Source: Marsupella aquatica (Eukaryota; Marchantiophyta). From it: a DNA stretch of 64,000 bases. This document shows, one piece after another, positions 1 to 13,210 of the stretch. Below the pieces are notes generated by a model. That model saw only the letters and a program-made list of their open reading frames with translations, did no database searches and was not told the origin of the DNA. The first letter of the stretch is position 1. Every line of letters starts with the position of its first letter. The translations under genes were made by a program, and so were the position numbers. The DNA is taken from NCBI GenBank assembly GCA_973895155.1, contig OZ316895.1:17484001-17548000 (forward strand), given 5' to 3'.

Positions 1-1611
1 AGGAGTGCATGATGATCACACAACTCTCCCGACATTTTCCATTTTTCTTCCTCCACCCATAATGCATCGTTGCTTCATGAGGGAGAAAGTGAGCACAGCA
101 GAGAACTGTGACCAAAGTGGGCAAAGGGTGTTACAGATTTTCTTTTGAATTTTGATTTGCATTCCTCTTGGACAGGGTAATTGTCTTGCGTGCTTTGAGT
201 GAGGGAGAAGCCATTGGAGAATCGTTTTTCCTTTCAATTTAGTCTCCACCAGCCCTCGGTATCAAAGGGCTAATAAATTCTAGCCCAACCTCCTTCGAAT
301 GAAAACAATTTCCCAAAACGCTTCAGTTGTAACCACAACTTGAAGCGAGAAATTAGGGACCGAGTAGGGAAACTCACATACACCATAGCCAAAGTAATAG
401 ACTTATCAGCAATGTCCTAATCTCTGTTTATTGTGTTTGTTCTGTTGTTTATCCTCTAAATATCACAGATCAAGTAATCAGAGCTTAGTACAGTACACTA
501 GTCCAATGTCCATCTGTTGTTGGACTGTATCGTAGATATTTGATAATTAATGTTGAACATAAATGACATTATCAGGAAATCAGACACATTGTCGAGAGTT
601 GGCAAGTAGGCTGGGAAACTAGATTTCAAGGCATGTGCGAGCTGTGGGGTGAGTTGGGCATGGAAAAGGTACATCGTGATGGAAACTAAATTTCTAGGAA
701 TATGCGAGTGGTGGGGATTGTGAGTTCGGCATGGAAAAGGTACATCATGACCCCTTTAGGTTTGTCCTCATGATTAGTAAAAAATGGTACCCAAAATCCA
801 ACAGCCATGGAGGTTTCCTGCCAAAATGACATTTTAGTAAACAGACCATGAGAAAGAAAAAACAGGATTGGATAAAGAAATACTGTAGTAAGTGTGTTCA
901 GTGTTTAGATGAGAGACAACTTCAAAACTAAAATATTCATGGCCAAGATAATTCGACAGCCTTTCCCTGTATTTTGTCTGAACGCATCGAAGCAGGAGAA
1001 AACTTCTACTGTACATGGAATGGGAATATGGCACAGAGAGGCTTCTAGGTGAGCAACTTGAAGGTGTTGTCACTTTCAAAGTACAGCGGCATTTGGTGGG
1101 ACCTGATGCACCTTCCCTATAACGTGCAGCTATTTACTGTGACTGAAAAGCCCGCTGAAAATATCTGGATTCTAGTGAACACTCCTGCCTGTTTATCAAG
1201 CCTGTTCACAAATCTTCTGCTTCTTGTGAATGCATGTGATTCCGAAGTAACGTTTCTGATTACCTTTTGGCTCACATTTGTGATATCGGCGGATCGGGAG
1301 CCATATCGAGAGCCATATGACATGGGAAATATGACTCGCACCAACCACCTATGCAAACATGGAAACAAGGACCTCATGGCCTTATATCTCATGTGTCTTA
1401 TGCAGATCTCGATGCAGATTCCCATCGGGAGATCTCGTTTCTCAACGAGAAAATGTAGATTTGCTATAAAATGTACACCACCTAAGAAATAATTTTTGCT
1501 TGCCACCTTTTCTACTGCATTCAACTTATGTACAATTCCAGAAATGGTGGCTAATCTGGCTGTGTAATTCTCTAGTCCCCGGTACTGTAAACTCTCAGTC
1601 TCCTTGTGGCA
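1..1611. other. Gene-free flank downstream of the arabinofuranosidase gene
   Basis: I see no supportable gene here. The bases next to 1612 are the 3' flank and probably the 3' UTR of the minus-strand arabinofuranosidase. A short direct repeat around 615-745 carries 'gcatggaaaaggtacatc' twice (about 658 and 729). The longest open frames (1049-1492 plus and 1117-1524 minus) cover the same bases on opposite strands and resemble no family I know. Confidence 0.6.
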
Positions 1612-4600
1612 CTATGGACGTTGGATGGCGGCATGGTTGACGTGACTCTGACCATCAACCCCAAACCGACGTGGGCCTGACTTACTGGAATAACCAGCTG
1701 TACCTTCCTCTGGGAGTCTCAGATAAGAACGTGCGAGTTTCAAATCGATTGCCACTATGGAATTTGGTAGTACCACAACATGCATATCCGATCCTGATAA
1801 ATCCAACTTGGTAATCTTCGGAGACACCTGAACAAACCAACGAGAGTGTTTATTGTTCATTAATACTGACATATCCAGAAAAGTTCGATGAAGAAGAGTG
1901 CACTTCGTTTGCTTGAAAATCGACAACAATCGATATGAGAATATTCCATCCGGCCGCTCCTCCCTATGGAATGATAGCTACTTTTACGCAGTCGAACGAA
2001 TGAGTACGGGTGAAAAAATCCGCACCTTTTCAGGCTCATCAAACGAATTTTCATCCCACAAGTGAGCTGAAGCGATCGTAGCCATTGTTGTGTTGGCAAA
2101 CTCAATGTCATCAGAAGCTAAGCCATCAACAACAATGCGCAATGCCAGCACATCTTGGCCAAAGTTAACGACCTGGACAGATAAAATTAAAAAATCACCA
2201 GTATGTCAGCCAAGCGTCTGCTGCCATTAGTGGAATAAGTCAGTAGGGTTTTGTGAATAGCATGTCATCGCGATAGGAGACTTGATGTGATTTACTTTGT
2301 CAGGCAAGTACTTGTACCAGCGGTTAACCCTTAGAATGACCCAAAGCTTAGTTCTCTACTGTAGCCGTCCTTAAACTAATACGGCACATGCAATTTCCAG
2401 CAAATTAGCGGAGGACGCACCTTGACTATGAGGGACTCCTCTCCAGTATTGTCGTCACGCCTTCGAATAGCCGAAACCACCGCTGGAGTTGCGCTGAAGT
2501 CATCCGTCAAAGAAACCGGGAGGAGCTGGGCTCCACTAGAATGCTTAAACATCCGCTGCACCCAGTAACTTGGGGTGCCATAAACCTTCCAGGAATTGAA
2601 CACTATCGCATCTGGATTCCATCTGTTGCAGGAAAACCCACTCTAAAGTCAGTTCAGAGAAACATAGGCCGGGTTTTTCCGAATCACTGCTACAATAAGT
2701 CTGAGGAGAGTAGATTACAGGTTCATGCCTCCGAAATAGACACGTTACAACATCCCGGAAATGTCCTTGGCATCCTGTTCCCTGTGATAGCATGACTTCC
2801 TCAGAGTCAATGGATCGATACCCTCTAACAGGTCCGTATATCTGGGAATTTCTTCATGAGGATACCAAGCATCTACAATTCACGACCTTTGATTTTTCAG
2901 AATCTTTCCAAGCCATTTCCACAGGATGAATTTCCAGTTTTACTCTAAACATCCTAACCGCACTAGCAAGCTATCAACGAGGATGGTGAAGCGAACGTAC
3001 CTCCGATCCATTTGGTGTACGAAAAGTGGTGCGTAGCTTGCCATCTCTACCACGTCACTGGTAAAGGACACATTGGGTTAGTAGTTCGGCTGGTCACAAC
3101 AGGAACTATGGAAGCTAGAAGAAGCTCCATGGTGCAAATGCAATCAACGTCAAGTTTTTCGGACGAGATCGTCAGTATTGAAATATGCGGCAAAAGAGCA
3201 CCACGCTATGGTTAAAAAAAAATTAAGGTGAAAGACCTAGACCTGTTCATCTCCAGGCCAATCATGAAAGCTCCTTCTGCTAGCGCAGCCAAAAGACTGC
3301 CTTGTCCAGAATCTGAACCTGTGACAGCATACTCGCTTACAAATACCTGCACCAACAACCCGTCAATGAAACCAACGTTCCTAAACTTATGATCACGTGA
3401 TCATTTAGTCCTTCTGTCTGCTGAGATTTACCACTATGACAAGAAAGCGTCGCTTTGCAATGCGATACTGAAAACATTATATTTGAACCTATACGCAAAA
3501 TTTGAAGTGAGTACGAACAGAGAACAGGTAGAGAAGCTAATAAATATATTTGGAAAGATCTTGCAGTGCATTCAATCAGAAAGATTGAAGTGTTTCACCT
3601 TTGGGCCGTTCCTACTGACGTGGTCAAATTGGTGAGTCATCCAGAACAGGTTATTTGCGTTTGTGTAAATCTGCGATCAGTCCCCAAGGACTACTTAAAT
3701 CAACAAGCTTGACAAACACTAATGACCAAGGAACGGTCATCCATACGCAACCACAAGACATTCTGTTCTCCAGCGGCTGTGCCAAAACATAACTTCAATG
3801 CGTACAATTTCAAACTACACTGGCGCACTGATGGGGAGGGTGATTGAGATGTTTTGACGTACATGAAAGTCATACATATCAGCTGGATGATCCAGGGGCT
3901 GTGTTGTTGCATCACAGTTGGAGATGAGCTCAATGTCAGGATAATTTTTCTTTATTGCATTGTAGAATGCCAAATAGTTATCTGCGGGAAACAGACAAGA
4001 TACAATCATTTACGTCAACTGAAGAGAACACAACCTTGGAAGAGTAATTCTCTGCGTATGGATTCAGGAAAGGATTTAGCGGGCGGCAGAACAGGAGGTA
4101 ATCATGCGAACCTCGATAATACGGTTTCCAGCAGTCTTCATTTCCAATTGCAATGTGGTGTAGTGAGAATGGTTCAGGATGGCCCATCTTTGCACGCACT
4201 CCACCCCATTTACTCGAAGGTGCACCCCTTGCAAACTCGATACCATCAAGAATGTCCTGAAGTGGAATTCGACCATTAACACCGCAGCAATATTTATGTC
4301 AAGAATCTTGCAGCTCTGTCTATTTTCTAAGCAGTCTTGAAGCCACATTACAAAAGGAGACAGATAGGCAGACAGAGAGGATCGATCAGCTCAGTCAGTC
4401 TCGCCCTCCTCTTGGAATTGAAATCCAGATAGCAAAGGCAGATTACCTTTACATATGGTCTGATAAGGTCTGTAGAGATCCAGTTTTGATGTGCAATGCC
4501 TGCAATTTGTAAGACAGCATTTTAGAACAACGCCATTAGAAGCCGTGGAAACTGTGTTAAGCGGGAATTTCAAACAAAATACATGTAGACTTGCAAAATT

Positions 4601-7600
4601 CAGAACAGCTAAGCGGGAATTGATCCAGATTTTCAGTGTATTTTAATTTGGGCGAACCATTGTTGAAGACCCAAACTGGAGCTGAATTTAGATCCTCTGC
4701 TAGCTGCAAAACCAATACAGAGTTCACATTATGGGACCTCATTAGTACAAAACTCTTGACCCTAGTAGATGCTTGACGAAATAATGATTATACATGCGCC
4801 ATCTTGGAAAAGACTTGAACTTCAATCTGGGGCCACAGACAAGCTTTGTTTATCATCCACAAGATTGCTCAGTAAACCCGAAGACAAAAGTGCTCCATCC
4901 ATACTTTTAGAATCGATCTATTGGACCGCGATGATCTAGTTCAGCTTCTTCTCGAGCATAGTCCAACGATTGATACTCGTTAATTTAAGTTTGAGTCAAT
5001 TATAAGTCTAAACTACTCAGCTTTTTGACCGGTTTGCCGTACCCAACCTTACCTGAAGAAACTCGAAGTACCCAAGTCCATCATCTGACCAGTAGCTCCA
5101 AACGTCCCCAAAGTGACCAGGTCTTTCATGCCATGGGCCAACTGTCTCTCGCCATCGCCAAGCGTTCTGTAGTCTATCACCCTCCACATAGCATCCCCCT
5201 GTACCAATGCCATATGTTGATATGAATGATACGAAGGACGCAGACCTGACAGACGTCCAGTAGTATGTAGTAGAGGGAAATCCCCGGGGAAATCCCTCTA
5301 CTACATTCAAATGCCCCCGCTATATGGCTGTACCTTCTCAATAAAACTTTTTCTTAAGTAATGAGCTCGAATCATACTTCCTCTACACCACTAGGCACTT
5401 TTTCGCTACGTAGCAAACAGATTATAATGTCTAATGTATTTGACTTCATGAGAAGTGGAGCTTCTCGAATGGTACACTAAACATGAGTGGACGGTTGCAA
5501 GGCAGTCACCTGGAAATCTAACGAAAGCAGGTTTGAGTTCTTCAAGCATGAGAGCCAGTTCCTTCCTAAAGCCATGACCCTGAAGACAAAGAAGACGTGA
5601 TCTCAGAACTGAAGCTCCGTACGGTTGTCGGTTTGAATTTAGATGACTCATTGGTCGATTATCTCTCATGATCCTGTCATCAAGATACTATGGTTTGGGT
5701 ACATTTACTTGCACAAACATCTAACAGCTCCACGAATTTATTCTGGAAAAACCTCGCAAAGTGACTTAGAGTTACTTCTGCGAGGGAGCTAAAATAACTT
5801 GAATCTTGCTCGCGAGCTAAATTGCTTAAATGTAACGGAATGACAGATGTTAAAGCAAACCAGAAAGGAGCTCATTATTGTGCATGAAAGTAAACCTTGT
5901 ACGTCTCCAATGGGAAAGCCGATACTTGGTCGAGCCAAAATGTTCCTTGCTCAGAACTGGTCAGCGCAAGCATCCCTTGATGATCTGTTTCCGTCGCCTC
6001 CAATACAAGCTCATACTTTTGCCAGTCCTGGCCGTTTTCCCCGTCAATTCTGCCAAGAATATTGTATTCTTCAGCAAATCCTCCAAATAATGGAGACACT
6101 GAACAGACCGAAGTGAGACTTTACTAACGAGGACTTTCAAACATTTATCCAATGGATGCGGACTTTACTAGCGACAGATTTTCTTGTTAGAACTGAATGT
6201 ATCTGAGAAGTTTACATAAGATTTTCTTGGGCCAATGTGTTCTTCGCATCAGCGCTGATAAATTTTACAGCGAGGTTCACAGCCGTCGTCGACTGCAGCC
6301 AAAATATAACGCGATACTTTTCTCCGGCACGAATGTCCTGCAATGACAACAAGGTCGTATTTTGAATTTGCTTCCCTCGGCGAAGTGAACTCGTCTACTG
6401 GTCCACTTGGGGAGTTTGCCCATTGGACGAGCTAGTTTCTATAAACGAGACATCAAGAAAGTCCACTGTGGAGAGCATATCGAAAGAGCAAATTGCGCTT
6501 TCGTTAAATGCACAGAACCTAATGCATGTGTGCTAAGAGGTGTGGACGTACAACATTCCTCTATATCACTGACACGAAGCAATTGTTAATGCATTTTCAG
6601 AGTGCGGCTTTGAACAGCTTGTGGTAGAATTGAAGGTGGGCTCACCATGCCCCAGAAGCCTGGATTGATCACGCCAACACCACCATCGGGGCACCTATTA
6701 GCACCCTCTGATACGCAAAGGACTGTCACGCGAAGGGCTACTGGGTTCCTGTCAAATGGGGATGATCGATCCGTTTCCAGCCAGACGTCGTCTCCGCTTC
6801 CCAGAGGATACCATGGTTCTATGCCTGATGGCACATTTGGCCCTCCAGCCTCGAACCCTGCTCAAAATTGCAATTTCGAGTGTAAAATACTGAAAATTGA
6901 TAATTATCTGAAATTTTCAATACTGCGTTCCTTGAGTTATAACAGACATCAATTGAAAGCCCTTGTTGCTTGGTCAGCTTTCCATCCGAGGATAGACTTA
7001 AATTTCGACATGGCAAGTACATGTGCAACAGCGTCGAGAAGTAGATCGTCTTTATGGTGATCAACTAGTCAAGTCAGGCACGTGCGCACATGGTCGGAAT
7101 GTACTAAGATCGCTCGGTCCTTCATTCTTAAGAGAAACAAAGCTCCATCATGTAAGAAATCTCCGACGAAGCAGAAAAATAACATCCAACAGTCAGTCGG
7201 ACTACCTCGATTGTTGACAAATTCTCCCCATAGACCACCAGCACCGGCATGATTGATTTCCTGAAACAAATTCAGTGCAGGTATTGTTATTAGCACAGCT
7301 CCTTCTCACTGGTCGATCAAAATACCAACATGTGGGGGATCTAATTAGTATACTCGCGAGTGAGACATTGATACTGTGAAATTCAGACTGACTGGCTACT
7401 ATGTCCGTGTCTACCATTCAAGAATTATGGTGATCTATCGTGCGGCATACTGGCAAATTGAAGGCATTAACTATCAAGTCGAGTCGCATCTGACAGGAGT
7501 CGCTGTTGAATTGTAATTCCAAGTCGATTTCAATTCAATTTACCGGACATCCAATTGAATTAAAGGTTGAAAACACAGTAGGACACGCTCCCGAGGCAGG

Positions 7601-8117
7601 CGATGGAGTTGAACAGTTCCATAGTTCTGTTTTATATTACAAAGTACTTCCCAATATTGTCGACGGAAGAGCACTGCTTTATTTGATTGGTTATTTTTGT
7701 TGTTGAGCACTGCAACTTCCTGCTGTGAGAACATGAGAGATTCCACCAAACGAAAAGATTTGGACTGGATTCGGACAACCGATCCAGGACCGAGCGTAGT
7801 TAAGTGAAGTATTTTGTTAACTCATTCAGCTGATCTAGTTCAGATTCTATTATCCCTGAGAAATGCCGTTTTTCATCCAGGCAGGACAGAGTGCATACCT
7901 CAAAGAAGACGCCGAAAAGAGTTTTTGGAATGAGTCGACCAGGATTGCCTGCATCGACTTTGAGCGTCGCGATCTGATCAGGCTGTCCATTTTGACCACT
8001 CCCAGAGTCAGGCAGAAGGGTAGACCGGGAGGCCACCACAACGAATATGAATAAACACGGAATGGCCAGCCACATCAGAACTGTTCTGTTTGCAAGTGCG
8101 ATCGCCTGCTGGTCCAT
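1612..8117 (-). CDS. Alpha-L-arabinofuranosidase, GH51 (ASD1-like), 17 exons
   Basis: Secreted glycosidase expected to remove terminal alpha-L-arabinofuranosyl groups from arabinoxylan, arabinan or glycoproteins in the cell wall. Exons on the minus strand: 8117-7899, 7260-7206, 6857-6646, 6337-6216, 6049-5896, 5579-5510, 5198-5053, 4703-4658, 4499-4447, 4256-4112, 3981-3863, 3670-3599, 3346-3243, 3057-3001, 2622-2421, 2172-2026, 1827-1612. Phases agree at every junction and give 712 residues, near the usual ~680 of plant homologues. Residues ~10-30 form a hydrophobic signal peptide or anchor. Family landmarks in order: TLFGVFFEEINHAGAGGLW, GFEAGGPN, VRFPGGCYVEG, WVFNNG, AIGNED (the E is the expected acid/base) and VFVSEYAV (the E is the expected nucleophile). 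No stop or frameshift was found. Oddity: DCWK where Arabidopsis has DCGK. The ATG at 8117 is the first Met before the signal segment. Function follows from family; borders are inferred. Confidence 0.92.
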
Positions 8118-9721
8118 TGCAGCCGCTAAACCCGGCCGGTGCTATGGAGAAGATACACCAAAGATCAACGCGAGCAATCTCTTACTCTCTCGCGAACGCG
8201 AATTGCCTGCAGGGAGATAAGACAACATTTACTTCGTCAACAATTCAGTATGTGTGTCATAGTCTACGCGCGACGGTACACCAAGAATGGCTTGAAAGTC
8301 AATTCAGTGAAAAATTCCCGAAATCGGAGTTACTAATCTCCGCTGATACATCAAGAAGCACTTTATTTCTGCATCTCCTCATGCTCTAAGTGACGGGAAG
8401 AAATCAAAGAAGCCCCTTCAGAATTAGACGACATTTTATTCGAACTTACGTTGCTCTCAACGCTCGCCTCTTCGTGAGACGGATGACTGGCATCCAGGCC
8501 GCAAGCTAGGAAGCCAACAGCTTCAGAGAAAAGACATATGACCTCTCGACAAGACTGCTGCAGAATGTTCTACGGGGTATTTTTCAATGGCTGCACATTG
8601 AATCGAAACTAGACCATTCCTCAGCCGCACATCAAACAACCTTGTCCTCCACTACATGACTCAAGAATGAGATCCGCCACTCGCGGCACCTCTCACATCA
8701 ATAGATCCAGCCAGTCCTGCTGGCACCATGCCATCACTCGTGCCCTGAATGGCCCACCTGGCGAGGATAACAAGCTCTGCCGCACAACCAAAAGGAACGC
8801 CTGAGTCATTCAGGTCCAGCTTCAATCCCAGCAGCCACAGGTACGCCTTTCTTTCACGCTGCTCGCACGCGCAACATTTTCATGTCTCATACAGTACTCG
8901 AAAGAATCTCATGCTCTACCAGCCAAGAACATCGTGTACAGAGCAAATTCGACAATGATCTATCTTCGAAGGGGGCCTGTCAATCACGGTCCATTTTTTC
9001 AACCCCGCTCATTAAATAATCATCTTTCTTTTCTCCTTCTGGTCTTCGTTGTTCTTTTCCGGGGTTCACTAGACAGAAATATCTTTATTTCTTTCGCGCC
9101 ACCTGACTTGTCCAAACAATCGCAACAAGAAAGCCACCAGATAAAGACGAACTTCGCCGCTCTTCTCGTGACTAACGAACCAAAGGACCAAGACGGCACC
9201 AAGTCACCAACTTACATGCTCATCCCGAAAACACGGCGACGCGAGCTCACTCACGTCCACCTGCTGCTGGTGGTCGGCTCTGGCACTACAGATAAGCTTA
9301 AATTTTTGTCGTTGCGGTCACCAACATCATCATTACCCCGGCGGATTCTTTTGCTGGTGTTGACTTGATCAGGCGAGGTTGCTTGTACTGGATCTGTGAC
9401 TGGACGCACTTATCCGCATCTTCATGCGTCCACCCACCGCTGTGACCATTGGTCATTCCTAAAATCAATATTCACTACAGATTTCTAGACTTTTGAACTT
9501 TAGAACTCCAGCTTCAAAATCAAAATTGACAGATAAAAGGAATGAGGACAAGATCAATGCTGGGGAACGAATTAAGCGATCGTAGAACGGAATGTCGTAC
9601 TTCGCCTTTGCGTAGCCGATCCGCATTCTCGCGGATTTCCGTCCTTTACATCCTGATTACGCTGTTCTGGACAGCTAATCTGTTCGCGCTGTTCCTCCTC
9701 CTGTCAGCAGCAGAAGAAGGC
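8118..9721. promoter_or_regulatory. Upstream flank of the arabinofuranosidase gene
   Basis: This stretch lies 5' of the minus-strand arabinofuranosidase ATG and should hold its leader and promoter. I could not place a transcription start. Open frames such as 8090-8389 and 8934-9368 show no recognisable domain and no splice-linked partner. The segment around 9150-9350 is richer in C and G than its surroundings. Confidence 0.4.
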
Positions 9722-9965
9722 ATTCGGAATTACAGTAGAGACGTGCGGAATTGATGTCTTTATTACATTGTACAGTAGAGAACGAACACCATCAAGAAAT
9801 TATCGATGGAATTCGGATTCCAGTAGAAACTACATTGTACAGTAGTGAACCAACACGTCAAAAGAAATTATTGATGTGATTCGGATTACACTAGAAACTT
9901 GCGGAATTGATGTCTTTAGAACATTGTACAGTAAAATGAACCCAACACTCCAACACATTCAAGAA
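9722..9965. repeat. Diverged tandem repeat (three units of 67-90 bp)
   Basis: The phrase 'acattgtacagta' recurs at about 9765, 9832 and 9922. Each time it is followed by 'gaac...aacac', a 'caagaa(a)ttat' phrase and 'gattcggatt(a/c)ca'. 'gcggaattgatgtcttta' occurs at about 9746 and 9901. Indels between units argue for an old non-coding array. It lies just outside the 3' side of the LINE remnant. Confidence 0.75.
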
Positions 9966-10088
9966 TTTATCCATGGATGACCTTTTCAATTGTCAACTTT
10001 TCACAGGAGAACGTCGGGTTTCGTGCGCTGCAGAATAAAAAGTTGCATTCAAAGCAAAGCAAAGAAGGAAAGTGCAGAGTGAGAATGT

Positions 10089-10117
10089 GGGGCCGGGGCC
10101 GGCTCAGCCCCGGCCCC
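10089..10117. repeat. Perfect 11-bp GC-only inverted repeat (hairpin)
   Basis: Left arm GGGGCCGGGGC (10089-10099), 7-nt loop, right arm GCCCCGGCCCC (10107-10117). The arms are perfect and made only of G and C inside ordinary sequence. It lies downstream of the LINE coding remnant, so it may belong to the element's 3' region, but no function can be assigned. Confidence 0.8.
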
Positions 10118-10594
10118 AACACCATTGCAGAGGAATCTCTCTATCCGTGGAATGGAGGGCTCTTATTAGTGCATCTCAAAACTCAAAATTCGATGGACCT
10201 TACCCCCATAATTATGGGTACCTACACACAAAAACTCAAAAAGTCACCAACTACTAAAATTCATAGTTCACAACTTTTTTTTGCCTCTAAAAAACCATTT
10301 GAAATTCATCCAAAAAGCCAACATACAAAAGGGGTGGCCCACAAAGGGGGTCGGCACCCAGGTGGACCAAAGGTCGAAAGCCCTAAAGACCAGGGAAGCC
10401 AGCACCAGGAGAGAGGGAAGACCAACGATGGAAGCCAAACAAGAAGTTCAACTACTGCAGCGGGAGGGACAAAACTCCAAAAGACCGGCCAGTGGACAGT
10501 GACCGGCATGGTACTGAACAGTGGTTCCACGATAGAGTCAACAACTATCAGTCTTAGCAACAGGGCATCCTCAACTCCAGATCAACAAAAGAAT

Positions 10595-13191
10595 TCATGG
10601 TGGTCGGGGAGGGACAGGGGGTACTTGAAGAACTTCATCATGAAGTTCCCACAGTCTCGCCCACGTGCCGTAATCAAGGGACATGTCATTAAGGGCATCT
10701 CCAAAGGTAGATTTGCCTGCCCGAATTCTGGATCTATGTCGGGCCCAATCCTTACGAATGTAAACTCCCAATTGCTGCCATGCTTTCACAATGACACCCT
10801 GAGACGACGATTGGGTGTGCTCAATGAAATGAGTAGACCTGTCTTTTCATATATACCAACATATGACAGCCCTCAGAGTGGACCAGAGTTTTACTGGTAC
10901 ATCCCAATCCTCTGGCAGAGGAGCCCCAACAAAAATGTGAATTGCCTGCAGGTGAATGATGTTATTTCTTGCAAAAGCAGTCCGTTGCAAGATGAATTGA
11001 ACCCAAAGCCAGACAGTGGATGAAACATGGCAGCTCCAAATACAATGCACCAAGTCTTCTTGCTGGTTAAGATTGCACCGAGTGCACCAAGTGAGAGGGT
11101 CAGTTGGTGGTGATTTTGGGAACCTCCAGTGCTGGGTCGCAGGAATCCTATAGATCATCTACCATAGAAAACAATTCTCATTCGCTGCCCTGAAATTGTG
11201 CCAAGTGTTGGCCCACAAAGCCTGGAGATTGGGCTGCCAATTCAGCCGGGCTGCCCATTTCCTAACCGCCTTGTGCACAGTCGTTCTGAGGGGGCCCTGG
11301 ATTTCTCTAAGATGTGCCGTGCTGGTCTCTAGAATGGGGATGCCATCCTTCCACTCGTATTGAATAAGCACCATAAAGCTATCCTTGGGTCGTCCAATGC
11401 GTTGCAGGGATGTGGTTGCTGTCTTGTGGGACCGAATCACCACCTGGTGCAAGATAATACCAGGTGGGGGAGCTGAGTTGTCAGTTCTAAGCAGGAGCCC
11501 ATTAATTACCTTGAAAGTTCTGATCGGAGTAGACGTATCATTGAATTGCTGCCATTGAGAGGTGATGTGGTTTCGTTGAACCTTGAACTCCCGGATAAGA
11601 AAGATGCCAGAGGGCAACATCCCCTCCATAAAGAGGGGGATCCTCTGTCTGGGGTTGCTGTGTAGTTCCGGTATACTAACAAGGTTTCTAATCAAATTTC
11701 AATAGGCAGCAGCACAATTACCTGGTAATCTCAGGTTTGGTCCATCCTCCCACCTAATGAACTCTCCAGTTCCACTAGTGACATCGCTCATAGAGGTCAA
11801 CCCTGCTCTCTTAAGCTTCCTCTGGGGATTGGTGATGCATTTGGCCTGGTTGGGCTGAATGTGGTTGAGAATGAGGTCTCCAGAGGGGGAGTTGAAGCCA
11901 TCCTTCGAGGTGGCCAGGAGCAGTGGGCCGCAGGTTCTTCTTGATAACATTCCAGCCAGTGCAAATGTTGTCCACACCTTCGATCCAACCAGCGGCAAAG
12001 TGTGGCATTGGGAGACCACCCAAGAGAAATCCGCCAATCCCCACTTCTGTTGTGAGAGCATTTTAATCTTGTACTGTAGAATGCGGCGCAGAGGGTGGTG
12101 GTCATCTTCCGCCAGAGCCCAGATGATGAAGCTCCCTGCAAGAGCCTTGAATTGTGCTGCTAGGGAGATTAATCCCAGACCTCCAAACTTCCTAGGGCGT
12201 GTTATGGTGGAGAAATTAACCCTCGATCTCGCCTTCTCATTCTGTCCAGCCCAAATGAAAGAAGTGATCTTCTTCTGTAAAGCGTCCAGTGTGCATTGCT
12301 GTCCTGCCCAAACTGTGAGCATATACCAAAGCGTGCTCAAAACAAGATGGTTAGCAACGGTGACTCTGGCAATTAGAGATCCAGAACTTTTATGAATCTT
12401 ATCTAATCTGGATTCAAGCTTCTCAGATAGGGAACGAACCATTTGCGGCTCGAAGATTCCTTGTGCAAAGGGAATGCCAAGGAGCTTGGTTGCAGACTGA
12501 GCATCCTCCCACTTCCAAGGCAGGCAATTGAACTCAACGGGGACAGGTCGGGAGAGATGAATGCAGCCTTAGTTTTCTCCCATATACAAAACAAACCAGA
12601 CGCCATGCCAAACAAATCCAATATTCTTTTGCATGAATCCACAAATTCCATCACAGCACGTATGACCATCGCCAAGTCATCCGCAAACAGATTATGGACA
12701 CAGTGGACATCCACCTCATGAATTTGCACCCCTTGGATTGTACCCTGATTTGTTTCCCAGAGGATCATTTTGCTTAGCGCATCAATAGCAATCAGAAAGA
12801 TAAGCGGCGATAAAGGGCAGCCTTGGCGGACAGACCGAGCCAGCTTGAACGGAGTAGTCATTTTACCATTGAGGAGGATTGCAGATGACGCCGAGACTTG
12901 TGTAGCCCGTAGGAACTGCATGATAAGTCCATCGAATCCAGCCTTCTCCATGAGGGCGATAAGGAAACTCCACTCCAGTTTGTCAAAGGCCTTCGTGACA
13001 TCAAGTTTCAAAAGAAAGTAGTCCAAGCCGGTGGTCTCCGCATGATGTAGTGTTTCGTTAAGCAGCATCAGGGAATGATGAATATTCCTACCTGGAAGGA
13101 ATGCAAATTGTTGCGGGGTGATGAAGCGCTGGAGAATAGGATTGAGGCGTAACTGGAGTGCCCCTTTATACAAGATTGGGGCATAGTTCAT
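10595..13191 (-). mobile_element. Degenerate LINE (non-LTR retrotransposon), 5'-truncated
   Basis: Remnant of the second ORF of a plant L1-like LINE, which copies its own RNA at the insertion site. The minus frame 13191-12403 holds reverse-transcriptase blocks in order: QQFAFLPGRNI, LKLDVTKAFDKLEW, RQGCPLSPLIF and FADDLAMVI (the catalytic Asp pair is present). A frameshift near 12.5 kb moves the sequence into the frame ending at 11699. In-frame stops follow at 11699, 11159 and 10847, the last inside CWYI*KDRS, probably an old Trp codon. The segment 11158-10850 carries a zf-RVT-like CTRC...H...C finger after the RT. Nothing is recognisable upstream of the RT, so the endonuclease is missing; the 5' break abuts the MITE at 13.21 kb. 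The element cannot move by itself. Confidence 0.9.
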
Positions 13192-13210
13192 AACTTTTCA
13201 TAGTTAATAA

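Noticed and set aside
1049-1524. Overlapping plus (147 aa) and minus (135 aa) open frames
   Set aside because: They cover the same bases on opposite strands, have no known motif and lie in the 3' flank of a well-supported gene.
9977-11023. 348-codon plus-strand frame
   Set aside because: It is largely antisense to the LINE remnant, and the sense strand explains the sequence with zf-RVT and C-terminal LINE motifs.
11859-12395. 178-codon plus-strand frame
   Set aside because: Antisense shadow of the LINE reverse-transcriptase thumb region.
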